A stretch of 21,809 nt of DNA, from assembly GCA_035693105.1 (NCBI GenBank), contig DASSHC010000332.1, forward strand, positions 1 to 21,809. The letters run 5' to 3'. Within the stretch, counting starts at the first letter, position 1. Each line of letters begins with the position of its first letter. Below, piece by piece: positions 15,277-21,809 of this stretch. The notes under the pieces were generated by a model, which was given only the letters and a program-made list of their open reading frames with translations, had not been told where the DNA came from and ran no database searches. The position numbers and the translations under genes are program-made. The stretch is from DASSHC01 sp035693105. GTDB lineage: Bacteria > Chloroflexota > Chloroflexia > Thermomicrobiales > Thermomicrobiaceae.

Positions 15277-16950
15277 ATGCCCCCCTATCGCTGGATCGAG
15301 CCGCGGCCCAACGCTCAGCTCGACGATTTTGGACTCGACTCGCCGCTACTGGCCGCGATACTGGCGCGGCGCGGTGTCGGCAGCGCGGCGCAGGCGGCGG
15401 CTTTCCTGGCGCCGGAGCTGGGTCAGCTCGGCGATCCCTACGATCTGCCGGATCTCGATCTCGCCGTGGCCCGCATCCGGGCCGCGCTGCGCCGGGGTAC
15501 GCCGATCGCCGTCTTTGGCGACTACGACGCCGACGGCGTCTCGGCCACGGCGATGCTGGTGCGCGCGCTGCGCGGCGTCGGTGGTCAGGTGCGGCCCGTG
15601 CTGCCCCACCGGGTGCGCGACGGCTACGGCCTGAACCGGGGCGCGGTGGGGCGCATCGCGGCGGACGGCGCCGGCCTGCTGATCGCGGTCGACTGCGGCA
15701 CCGGCAATGCCGCCGAACTGGCGCTGGCGCACCAGCACGGCCTCGCGACGATCGTGCTCGACCACCACCACGTGGTGGACGACGAGCTGCCGGGTACCGC
15801 CTTCGTCTCGTCGCACCGCCCTGGCGCTCGTGGCTTCCGCGACTTCTGCGCTGCCGGGGTCACCTTCCAGCTCGTGCGCGCGCTGCTGGGCGACGACGAG
15901 GCCCAGCGCTACCTGCCGCTGGCCGCGCTGGCGACGGTGGCCGACGTGGTGCCGCTGCTGGGCGCCAACCGGGCCATCGTGGCGCTCGGGCTGGCCCGCT
16001 TCACCCAGGCGCAGCCCGGGTTGCTGGCCCTCGCCCGCCAGGCCGGGGTCCGTCCCGAGGCGCTGAGCAGCCGCGACCTGGGTTTCGCGCTTGGGCCGCG
16101 CATCAACGCCGCTGGGCGCATCGATGACCCCGGCCTGGCGCTGGATCTCCTGCTGACTGAGGAGCGCAGCCGGGCGCTGGAATTGGCGCAGGAGCTCGGC
16201 AGGCTCAACGCCGAGCGCCAGCGGCAGGTGGAGGCGCTGCTGCGCGAGGCTGAGGAGGTTCTGGCCTCTCCCGAGGAGCAGCCGCTGATCGTCGTTTCGC
16301 ACCCGGGTTGGAACGTCGGGCTGGTCGGGCTGGCGGCCAGCCGGCTGTCCGAGCGCTATGGGCGCCCCGCGCTGGTACTGGCCGAGGAGAACGGGCGCAG
16401 CCGGGGCTCGGCGCGCAGCATCGCCGGCTTCAACATCGTCGAAGCCCTGGGGGAGTGTCACGACCTGCTGGAGGCCTACGGCGGTCACAGCCAGGCGGCG
16501 GGCCTCACGCTGCGCAGCGAGCGCCGCGCGGAGCTGGTCGAGCGGCTGCACACGCTGGCGGGCGCGGCCTTCGGCCCGCTGGGGCCGCGCCGGGAGCTGA
16601 CCCTCGACGCCGAGCTGACGCGAAGCGAGCTGACGCTGGCCAGCGCGCGGCTGCTGCGCCGGCTCGAGCCGCTGGGCCACGGCAACCCCGCGCCGCGCCT
16701 GCTGCTGCGCGGGGCGCGCCTGCATGCGGTGCAGCCCACGCGCGACGGCAAGCACCTGCGCTTCCGCGTCGCCGCCGAGCGCGGCCGCTCGGTCAAGGGG
16801 ATCTACTTCGGCGGCGCCGAGCGCGCGGACCTGCTGTCGGCCGGGCGCCCGCTCGACCTGGCGCTGACGCTCAAGCTCAACACCTGGAACGGCGCGGTCG
16901 AGCCGGAGGTCGAATTGCTCGACGCGCGGCTGGCGGCGGGGGAGGTGTGA
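15277..16950 (+). CDS. recJ: Single-stranded-DNA-specific exonuclease RecJ
   Basis: 5'-3' exonuclease of the DHH phosphoesterase superfamily used in recombination and repair. The 557-residue protein shows the DHH motifs in order: GDYDADGVSATA (81-92), VDCGTGN (138-144), LDHHH (161-165), ATVADVVPL (219-227) and GPRINAAGR (273-281), then a DHHA1 domain with YGGHSQAAG (401-409) and a C-terminal OB-fold region with LNTWNG (534-539). Length fits the family. The ATG at 15277 is preceded by GGAGGCGGAG; a GTG directly before it could serve equally. The open frame upstream to 15115 is arginine-rich and has no RecJ similarity. It is divergent from the phosphoesterase gene and ends at the inverted repeat of the recJ-btpA junction. 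Confidence 0.95.
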   Translation: MPPYRWIEPRPNAQLDDFGLDSPLLAAILARRGVGSAAQAAAFLAPELGQLGDPYDLPDLDLAVARIRAALRRGTPIAVFGDYDADGVSATAMLVRALRGVGGQVRPVLPHRVRDGYGLNRGAVGRIAADGAGLLIAVDCGTGNAAELALAHQHGLATIVLDHHHVVDDELPGTAFVSSHRPGARGFRDFCAAGVTFQLVRALLGDDEAQRYLPLAALATVADVVPLLGANRAIVALGLARFTQAQPGLLALARQAGVRPEALSSRDLGFALGPRINAAGRIDDPGLALDLLLTEERSRALELAQELGRLNAERQRQVEALLREAEEVLASPEEQPLIVVSHPGWNVGLVGLAASRLSERYGRPALVLAEENGRSRGSARSIAGFNIVEALGECHDLLEAYGGHSQAAGLTLRSERRAELVERLHTLAGAAFGPLGPRRELTLDAELTRSELTLASARLLRRLEPLGHGNPAPRLLLRGARLHAVQPTRDGKHLRFRVAAERGRSVKGIYFGGAERADLLSAGRPLDLALTLKLNTWNGAVEPEVELLDARLAAGEV

Positions 16951-16990
16951 GCGGCGGTCAGTGCCCTATTCGGCCAGTTTGTGCATCATG

Positions 16991-17092
16991 GAGCCGATAA
17001 GAGATTCTTCACTGCGGCTCAGAATGACAGAAGGGGCGGCTCGCTCTACCTTGTCATTCTGATGCCGCGACCGAAGGATCTCCCATCGGCTC
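16991..17092. repeat. Dispersed inverted-repeat element, copy B
   Basis: Left arm 16991-17029 (starting GAGCCGAT and ending CAGAATGACA) pairs with right arm 17052-17092 (starting TGTCATTCTG and ending ATCGGCTC) over about 39 positions with few mismatches and one two-base bulge; the loop is 22 bases. It shares its core with copy A at 10916-10996 but has longer arms. It fills the 198-base gap between the convergent recJ and btpA genes, where it could terminate both transcripts. The rest of the gap shows nothing recognisable. Confidence 0.85.
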
Positions 17093-17148
17093 CAGGTGGC
17101 AGAGCGTGACATGACCGACGCTCAACGTGCTCGCATCCCTCGATCCTC

Positions 17149-17931
17149 TCAGCATCGCGCGGCGGCGACGAGGCGGGCGACGCGGGCGGGGTCGACCGGG
17201 CGCTCGATGTGGCCGCCCTCCTTGACCCAAGTGCCGACGATGAAGCCGCTGGCGGCGGGGAGGTAGTCGGCGATCGACTCGGCGGTGACGCCGCTGCCGA
17301 CGTAGAGCGGGAACGCGGGAAAGGCGGCTCGGAGCCGGCTCAGTTCTTCGGGGTCGGCGGGGCGTCCGGTGGCGCGGCCGGTGACGATCACGGCGTCGGC
17401 CAGCTCGCGCTGAATCAGGTCGTCGGCCGCGTCCTCGATTGCGATCGGTCCGAGCGGCGAGGCGTGCTTAACCAGCACGTCGGCCCAGATCGCCACCTGC
17501 TCGGCGCCAAGCGCGCGGCGCTGCCGCAGCGTGTCGTCGGCCAGCGTCTGGATGATGCCCTGGTCGGTGACCAGCGCGCCGCTGTGGATGTTGACCCGGA
17601 TGAAGGCGGCACCGGTCACCGCGGCGATTGCCAGCGCTGCCCCCGCGTCATTACGCAGCACATTGACGCCGAGCGGCAGCGCGACGGCCTGGCGCACGGC
17701 GCGCACCGCCAGGGTCATGGCCGCGATGACCGGCGGCTCGACCTGCTCCTTGCGAAAGGGAACGTCGTGGAAGTTCTCCACGATCAGCGCCGACGCGCCG
17801 CCCTCGGCGTAGGCGCGGGCATCGCGCAGGGCAGACGCGATGATGGCGTCGAGCGACAGCCCGGCGCGCGGTGAACCGGGCAGGGCCGGCAGATGCACGA
17901 CGCCGACGATCGGGGGCGGGGACTGACTCAC
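17149..17931 (-). CDS. btpA: BtpA/SgcQ family protein
   Basis: A 260-residue TIM-barrel protein of the BtpA family. In cyanobacteria BtpA stabilises photosystem I; the wider family, including SgcQ, is of unknown function in non-photosynthetic bacteria, so a photosystem role is not implied here. Conserved blocks: GVVHLPALPGSP (10-21), VENFHDVPF (51-59), GVNVLRND (88-95), IRVNIHSGA (111-119), ADVLVKHA (150-157), IVTGRATG (182-189), VGSGVT (211-216) and GTWVKEGG (233-240), the last three forming a phosphate-binding-like end of the barrel. The GTG start at 17931 overlaps the stop of the BON protein gene in the tetramer GTGA, and AGGA lies in the end of that gene, so the two are translationally coupled. 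Confidence 0.9.
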   Translation of the reverse strand: MSQSPPPIVGVVHLPALPGSPRAGLSLDAIIASALRDARAYAEGGASALIVENFHDVPFRKEQVEPPVIAAMTLAVRAVRQAVALPLGVNVLRNDAGAALAIAAVTGAAFIRVNIHSGALVTDQGIIQTLADDTLRQRRALGAEQVAIWADVLVKHASPLGPIAIEDAADDLIQRELADAVIVTGRATGRPADPEELSRLRAAFPAFPLYVGSGVTAESIADYLPAASGFIVGTWVKEGGHIERPVDPARVARLVAAARC

Positions 17932-18683
17932 TCCAGGTCCTCGACCTCGGTCAGATCGCGCACCTCGACGATGCCCGGCACGCGCGCCGCGACCGACTCG
18001 GCGGTCTCGGCGTCCTCTACAGTCGGCACCCGGCCGCGTAGGTAGACGATGCCGTTGATGACTTGCACGTCGAGCCGCAGATCGATCGTCAGCGCATCCT
18101 CGTGCAGCTCGCGCTGCACGTCGTCGAGGATCTCGTCGTCGTCGCGCACGATCACGCGGTCGCCGTCTCCCAGCTGCACTCCCTGCTCGAACGCCGTCTG
18201 CTCCTCGACGTCGGTGTCCTCCTCCATCGAGGTGGGCTGGAAGCCGCCGACGATGCCGAGCTCCTGCGGACCGGTGCTCGGCTCGACTACCGGGTCGGTG
18301 GGTGGGAACCAGACGCCGCCATCCTCGATGACCTCCTGGAAGTCGCGCGAGCTGACCTCCTCCATGAAGGTGGGATCGGTGTCGGAGATGTCGTCGTTGA
18401 GCGACTCCTCGTCGGCGTAGCCGAACTGCTGGTCGTCGTCGAGCGGCTCGGTCGCCATGTCGGGGGAGATCACCTCGTAGTCGATCTGGTCGTCGATGCC
18501 GCTCAGCCCCGGTAGCCCTTCGACCAGGTCGATCGCCGCCTGGTGCAAGCGCGGCGAGTCGACGCGACCCACCAAAATCGCCACGCCATCGACCACATCG
18601 ACGTCGACCGGGAGGCGGGCCTCGTCATAGAGCGTGCGGATGCGAGCCTGCAGCCGCTGGTCGCTTTGCCTCGATTGCGTCAT
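17928..18683 (-). CDS. Two-BON-domain protein with acidic linker
   Basis: A 251-residue very acidic protein. Two BON-like domains (alpha-beta-beta-alpha-beta) are seen at about 8-70, with VDVDVVDGVAILVGRVDS, and 182-247, with IDLRLDVQVINGIVYLRGRV followed by AESVAARVPGIVEVRD. The G-x-V-x-L-x-G-x-V core in both is diagnostic. The linker (about 70-180) is rich in Asp and Glu and has few predicted structures, apart from GVWFPPTDPVVEP (123-135). No signal peptide or lipobox is seen, so it is probably cytoplasmic. BON domains bind phospholipid membranes or partners; the precise role is unknown. The ATG at 18683 has GGGGAG seven bases upstream; the frame is open to 19208 but runs antisense to merR. 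It is coupled to btpA and divergent from merR. Confidence 0.8.
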   Translation of the reverse strand: MTQSRQSDQRLQARIRTLYDEARLPVDVDVVDGVAILVGRVDSPRLHQAAIDLVEGLPGLSGIDDQIDYEVISPDMATEPLDDDQQFGYADEESLNDDISDTDPTFMEEVSSRDFQEVIEDGGVWFPPTDPVVEPSTGPQELGIVGGFQPTSMEEDTDVEEQTAFEQGVQLGDGDRVIVRDDDEILDDVQRELHEDALTIDLRLDVQVINGIVYLRGRVPTVEDAETAESVAARVPGIVEVRDLTEVEDLE

Positions 18684-18794
18684 CACACACTCCCCTGCTA
18701 TTGACGGGCGGCGCGCGATTTGCCCGTAGAATACCGTGCACGGCTCGTACCCGGCGTGCCGGCCCGGCGGCCGGGACGGATGGAGGCCTGGAGC

Positions 18795-19196
18795 GTGGCA
18801 GCCGACGCGCCCGAGATCATGTCGATTCACCAGCTCGAAGCGGCGAGTGGAGTGCCCTCGCGCCGCATCCGCCACTTCATCGCCGAGGGATTGCTCCCGC
18901 CTCCGCTGGGCAAGGGACGTGCCGCGCATTACGATCGGCAGCATCTGGAGCTGCTGCGGCAGATCGAGGCGTTGCGCGCGGCGAACCTCGGGCTGGAGGA
19001 GATTCGGCTGCGACTGGCAGGCGAGCCGGAGCGCGGCGGCGCGGCGCCGGAGAGCGAGGCGTGGCGTCGTTGGGAGATCGCGCCGGGGATCGAGCTGCAC
19101 GCGCGCGCCGACCTGGGACCGGAGCCGGCGCGGATCGCCCAGACGCTGGCCGAGCTGGCGCGGCAGATGCGGAGTCCCGAGGCCAACGACGGGTAG
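18795..19196 (+). CDS. MerR-type helix-turn-helix regulator (short)
   Basis: A 133-residue DNA-binding protein. The N-terminal 75 residues form a MerR winged helix: SIHQLEAASGVPSRRIRHFIAEGLLPPP (10-37) contains the helix-turn-helix, GRAAHYDRQHLELLRQIEALRAANLGLEEI (41-70) the wing and the following helices. There is no cysteine, so no metal sensing of the MerR or CueR kind. The last 60 residues end in a helix (GPEPARIAQTLAELARQMR, 108-126) that may dimerise. GTG at 18795 is chosen since GGAGG lies eight bases upstream; ATG at 18780 is an alternative. It starts a run of four plus-strand genes and is divergent from the BON gene, so it may regulate either. Confidence 0.75.
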   Translation: MAADAPEIMSIHQLEAASGVPSRRIRHFIAEGLLPPPLGKGRAAHYDRQHLELLRQIEALRAANLGLEEIRLRLAGEPERGGAAPESEAWRRWEIAPGIELHARADLGPEPARIAQTLAELARQMRSPEANDG

Positions 19197-19209
19197 ATAA
19201 GGGAGCATT

Positions 19210-19680
19210 GTGCGCGAGCTGGAGACAGGGCAAGACGGTTGGGACGAGCGGGCCGTGCTGCGGCCGGTCGTGGCGGCGCTGGAGGCTGCCGGCTTCTACG
19301 CCTACCTCATCCTCGACAAGGAGGCACGCTGGATGGTGGCCAGCGACAGCGAGCTGGGCCGGGTCGACGTGCGCCTTGGCCAGGACGGCTACGAGCTGAC
19401 GGTCTGGGATGTCTCGCCCGGCCTCTTCCTGGAGGAGGAGGACGAGCGGCGCCGCGTGGCCCAGGAGCGGCTGGCGCGCGTGACCCTGCCGGCGCTGGCG
19501 CGCGGCTACCTGGCGGCGAACCAGGAAGTCTGGTGGGACGAAGAGCTGCACGGTGTCGGGGCGCTGCTGCGGCTCGAATTGCCGTTCGCCGCGCAGCCGC
19601 AGTTAGGCGAGATCGCGCGGCAGCGGCTGGACGAGCTCAACGACCTGATCGCCTTCGTCGAGACGAAGCTGAGCGAGTAG
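19210..19680 (+). CDS. Uncharacterised protein, possible YbjN/type III chaperone-like fold
   Basis: I do not recognise this 156-residue acidic protein by family. Its pattern is helix (ERAVLRPVVAALEAAG, 13-28), beta strands (YAYLILDKEARWMVAS, 30-45; VDVRLGQDGYELTVWDVS, 52-69), a long charged helix (EEEDERRRVAQERLARVTLPALA, about 75-97), strands around EVWWDEELHGVGALLRLELPF (105-125) and a final helix (132-154). This order resembles the YbjN/type III secretion chaperone-like fold, but that is inference from secondary structure only. There is no cysteine and no membrane segment. The GTG start has GGGAG four bases upstream. It follows merR by 13 bases and precedes adenine deaminase by 27, so it is likely co-transcribed with both. 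Confidence 0.7.
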   Translation: MRELETGQDGWDERAVLRPVVAALEAAGFYAYLILDKEARWMVASDSELGRVDVRLGQDGYELTVWDVSPGLFLEEEDERRRVAQERLARVTLPALARGYLAANQEVWWDEELHGVGALLRLELPFAAQPQLGEIARQRLDELNDLIAFVETKLSE

Positions 19681-19707
19681 ACAGGTAGGTAGGGGAGTGC
19701 GGGCGCG

Positions 19708-21387
19708 ATGATCGATCGATGGCACCGGGTGCTGGCGGTGGCCGAGGGGCGTGAACCGGCTGACCTCGTGCTGCGCGATGCGCGGCTGGTCAACGTCGCC
19801 TCGGGCGAGATCGAGCGCGTCTCGGTCGCGATCGTCGCGGGCACGATCGCCGGGGTGGGCGACTATCAGGCGGGGGAGCGGGAAATCGACCTGGCCGGGA
19901 GTTACCTGGCGCCAAGCTTCATCGACGCCCACGTCCACGTCGAGAGCTCCCTCCTCTGGGTCGATGCCTTCGCCCGCGCGGTGGTGCCGCACGGCACCGG
20001 GGCGGTCGTCACCGATCCGCACGAGATCGCCAACGTCGCCGGGCTGCCGGGGGTGCGCGCGCTGATGGGGGCGGCGGTTACGCAGCCGCTCGATCTCTTC
20101 TTCACCATCCCCTCCTGCGTGCCGGCCAGCGCGCTGGAGAGCGCCGGCGCCGAGATGACGCCCGCCGTGATCGCCGAGGGGCTGGAATTGCCGCGCGTGG
20201 TCGGGCTGGGCGAGATGATGAACTTCCCCGGCGTGCTGGCCGGCGATGCCGAGATCTTCGCCACGCTCAGCCTGCCGGTGGCCCGGCGCGACGGCCACGC
20301 GCCCGGCCTGCGCGGGCCCGCGTTGAACGCCTACATCGCCTCGGGCATCGGCTCCGATCACGAATCGACCGAGCTGGAGGAGGCGCGCGAGAAGCTGCGG
20401 CGCGGACTGAAGCTGATGATCCGCGAAGGCTCGACCGAGCGCAACCTGCTGGCGCTGCTGCCGCTGGTCGACGACCGCACCTATCCGCGCTGCTGCTTCG
20501 CTAGCGACGACCGCGACTGCGCCACGCTGCTGCATGACGGGCACGTCGACGCGATCCTGCGCAAGGCGATCGCGGCCGGGCTCGACCCGATCCGCGCCAT
20601 TCGCATGGCGACGCTCTCCAGCGCCGAGTACTGGCGCCTCCCCTGGCTGGGCCAGGCGGCGCCGGGCTACCGGGCCAATCTGGTGGTCTTCGACCGGTTG
20701 GACGACTTGCGGCCGCGGCTGGTCCTTTACGACGGACGGGTGGTGGCCGAGGACGGCCGCGCGATCTTCGAGGCCCCAGCGCCGGTGCCCGAGTGGCTCA
20801 TGCAGACCTTTCACCTGGCGCCGGTCACGCCGGAGGATCTCAAGCTGGCGCCCCACGCGCCGATGATCGCGGTGGGCGCGATCGCCGGCCAGATCGTGAC
20901 GCGCAAGCTGGTGGTCGAGCCGACCGTGCGCGATGGCTTCGTCGTCTCCGACCCGGCGCGCGACCTGCTCAAGCTGGCGGCGGTCGAGCGCCACCACGGC
21001 ACCGGCCGGGTCGGGGTCGGGCTGCTCGCCGGCTTCGGGCTCCAGCGCGGCGCGCTAGCGACCTCAGTGGCGCACGACGCGCACAACGTGGTGGTGACCG
21101 GCGTCGACGACCACGACATGCTGGTGGCGATTGGGGAGGTGGCCGCGATGGAGGGCGGGCTGGTGGCGGTGGAGCACGGCCGGGTGCTGGCCCGGCTGCC
21201 GCTGCCGGTGGCGGGCATCCTCTCGCCGCGCCCCCTAGAGGAGGTCACGTCGGCCTACGAGCGGCTGGAGGCGGTGGCGCACGAGTTGGGGAGCACGGTG
21301 CCGGCGCCCTTCGGCCTCCTCTCCTTCATGGCGCTCTCGGTCATCCCCGAGGCGCGCGTGACCGACCGCGGCCTGGTGACCTTCTGA
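19708..21387 (+). CDS. ade: Adenine deaminase
   Basis: Converts adenine to hypoxanthine and ammonia in purine salvage or breakdown. The 559-residue amidohydrolase has the family motifs: FIDAHVHVESS (71-81, ligands H75 and H77), TDPHEIANV (102-110), PSCVPA (135-140), GEMMNFPGV (168-176, E169), DGHAPGL (195-201, H197), SDHE (216-219, H218), GSTERNL (241-247), ASDDRD (265-270, D267), and the C-terminal adenine deaminase domain with SVAHDAHN (453-460). Length fits the family. The ATG is preceded by GGGGAG at about 11 bases, a little far. It belongs to the adenine-deaminase group rather than the adenosine deaminase-like group. The next gene starts 16 bases after its stop. Confidence 0.95.
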   Translation: MIDRWHRVLAVAEGREPADLVLRDARLVNVASGEIERVSVAIVAGTIAGVGDYQAGEREIDLAGSYLAPSFIDAHVHVESSLLWVDAFARAVVPHGTGAVVTDPHEIANVAGLPGVRALMGAAVTQPLDLFFTIPSCVPASALESAGAEMTPAVIAEGLELPRVVGLGEMMNFPGVLAGDAEIFATLSLPVARRDGHAPGLRGPALNAYIASGIGSDHESTELEEAREKLRRGLKLMIREGSTERNLLALLPLVDDRTYPRCCFASDDRDCATLLHDGHVDAILRKAIAAGLDPIRAIRMATLSSAEYWRLPWLGQAAPGYRANLVVFDRLDDLRPRLVLYDGRVVAEDGRAIFEAPAPVPEWLMQTFHLAPVTPEDLKLAPHAPMIAVGAIAGQIVTRKLVVEPTVRDGFVVSDPARDLLKLAAVERHHGTGRVGVGLLAGFGLQRGALATSVAHDAHNVVVTGVDDHDMLVAIGEVAAMEGGLVAVEHGRVLARLPLPVAGILSPRPLEEVTSAYERLEAVAHELGSTVPAPFGLLSFMALSVIPEARVTDRGLVTF

Positions 21388-21403
21388 GGAAGGTTGGGAG
21401 CGG

Positions 21404-21809
21404 ATGGAAGCGGAGCGGACAAAGCGGGAAGCGGCATTGGCCGCGCTGGCGGCGCGCTGGGCGGACGATCCGGCGATCGCGGCGGCGCGCGACGGCAGCA
21501 ACCTGGTGCTGGGCGCCGGGAATCCCCTCGCGCGCCTGGTGCTGATCGGGGAGGCGCCCGGCGGCCAGGAGGAGAAGGCCGGGCGGCCGTTCGTCGGTCC
21601 GGCGGGCAAGCTGCTCGACGAGGCGCTGGCCGAGGCCGGGCTGCGGCGGGACGAGATCTGGATTACCAACGTGGTCAAGTTTCGTCCGACCTCGCCGGGC
21701 GTCGGCCAGCGCAAGCGCAACCGCGCGCCGACGCGGACTGAGACGCAGCTCTTCCTCCCCTGGCTGCGCGAGGAGCTGGCACTCGTCGAGCCGAAGGCGC
21801 TGGTCTGCC
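21404..21809 (+). CDS. Uracil-DNA glycosylase family protein, family 4/UdgX-like branch (partial)
   Basis: The first 135 codons of a DNA base-excision glycosylase; the C-terminus, with the HPAxx motif, lies off the right edge. GEAPGGQEE (49-57) is the water-activating motif, PFVGPAGKLL (62-71) follows it, and TNVVKFRP (88-95) is the next conserved block. The four cysteines that hold the [4Fe-4S] cluster in family 4 are not visible in the part covered here: there is no CxxC near the N-terminus, the VVKCRP cysteine is Phe93, and the next position reads LFLPWL; the only Cys is C135. A basic loop RKRNR (103-107) replaces the short family 4 loop. The ATG has GGGAG three to four bases upstream and follows ade by 16 bases, so they are probably co-transcribed. 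Confidence 0.8.
   Translation, partial: MEAERTKREAALAALAARWADDPAIAAARDGSNLVLGAGNPLARLVLIGEAPGGQEEKAGRPFVGPAGKLLDEALAEAGLRRDEIWITNVVKFRPTSPGVGQRKRNRAPTRTETQLFLPWLREELALVEPKALVC

Noticed and set aside
17149..17931. Photosystem I biogenesis role for BtpA
   Set aside because: No photosynthesis gene is seen in the window and the family is widespread in non-photosynthetic bacteria.
18701..18732. TTGACG and TAGAAT as a promoter for merR
   Set aside because: The spacer is 20 bases, too long for a normal sigma-70 promoter, and there is no extended -10.
19603..20997. 464-residue minus-strand open frame
   Set aside because: Shadow of adenine deaminase; His/Arg/Gly-rich composition without motifs.

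Overview
This is an ordinary, gene-dense, high-GC bacterial chromosome segment. Frequent GTG and TTG starts, purine-rich Shine-Dalgarno sites and the gene set (a carbon monoxide dehydrogenase-type CoxG/CoxS pair, a SCO1664-family kinase-like protein, trigger factor-ClpP-ClpX, BtpA and an actinobacterial-style prenyl synthase) suggest Chloroflexota, most likely the Thermomicrobia (Sphaerobacter-like). This placement is inferred from gene content alone; an actinobacterium is the main alternative. I saw no rRNA, tRNA, CRISPR array, transposase or phage gene.

Layout. 1-739 (minus): coxG followed by a truncated coxS, the start of a molybdenum hydroxylase operon that leaves the window. 911-1705 (minus): SCO1664-family protein. 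1913-5507 (plus): tig, clpP, clpX, a protein folding and degradation block. 5508-5781: convergent junction filled with hairpin repeats. 5782-6222 (minus): DinB-like protein. 6325-10764 (plus): a likely operon of a MoeA-like molybdopterin-binding protein, a cyclic amidohydrolase (dihydroorotase/allantoinase type) and an S9 peptidase. 10765-11144: repeat-rich convergent junction. 11145-11837 (minus): membrane zinc peptidase, divergent from 12028-13083 (plus), a short-chain prenyl diphosphate synthase. 13080-15112 (minus): metallophosphoesterase translationally coupled to a DUF1786 protein. 15277-16950 (plus): recJ. 16951-17148: convergent junction with a long inverted repeat. 17149-18683 (minus): a protein with two BON domains coupled to BtpA. 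18795-21809 (plus): MerR-type regulator, an unrecognised protein, adenine deaminase and a truncated uracil-DNA glycosylase.

Themes. The molybdenum enzyme genes at the left edge, the molybdopterin-binding protein at 6.3 kb, the cyclic amidohydrolase and the adenine deaminase could together serve heterocycle or purine breakdown, but only proximity supports this. Three of the four convergent gene pairs have intergenic hairpin elements between them; the fourth pair has none and shares a CTAG over its two stop codons.

I found no convincing new defence or mobile system. The best items for follow-up are the coupled DUF1786-phosphoesterase pair, the uncharacterised gene after merR, the uracil-DNA glycosylase without iron-sulfur cysteines, and the two hairpin repeat families.
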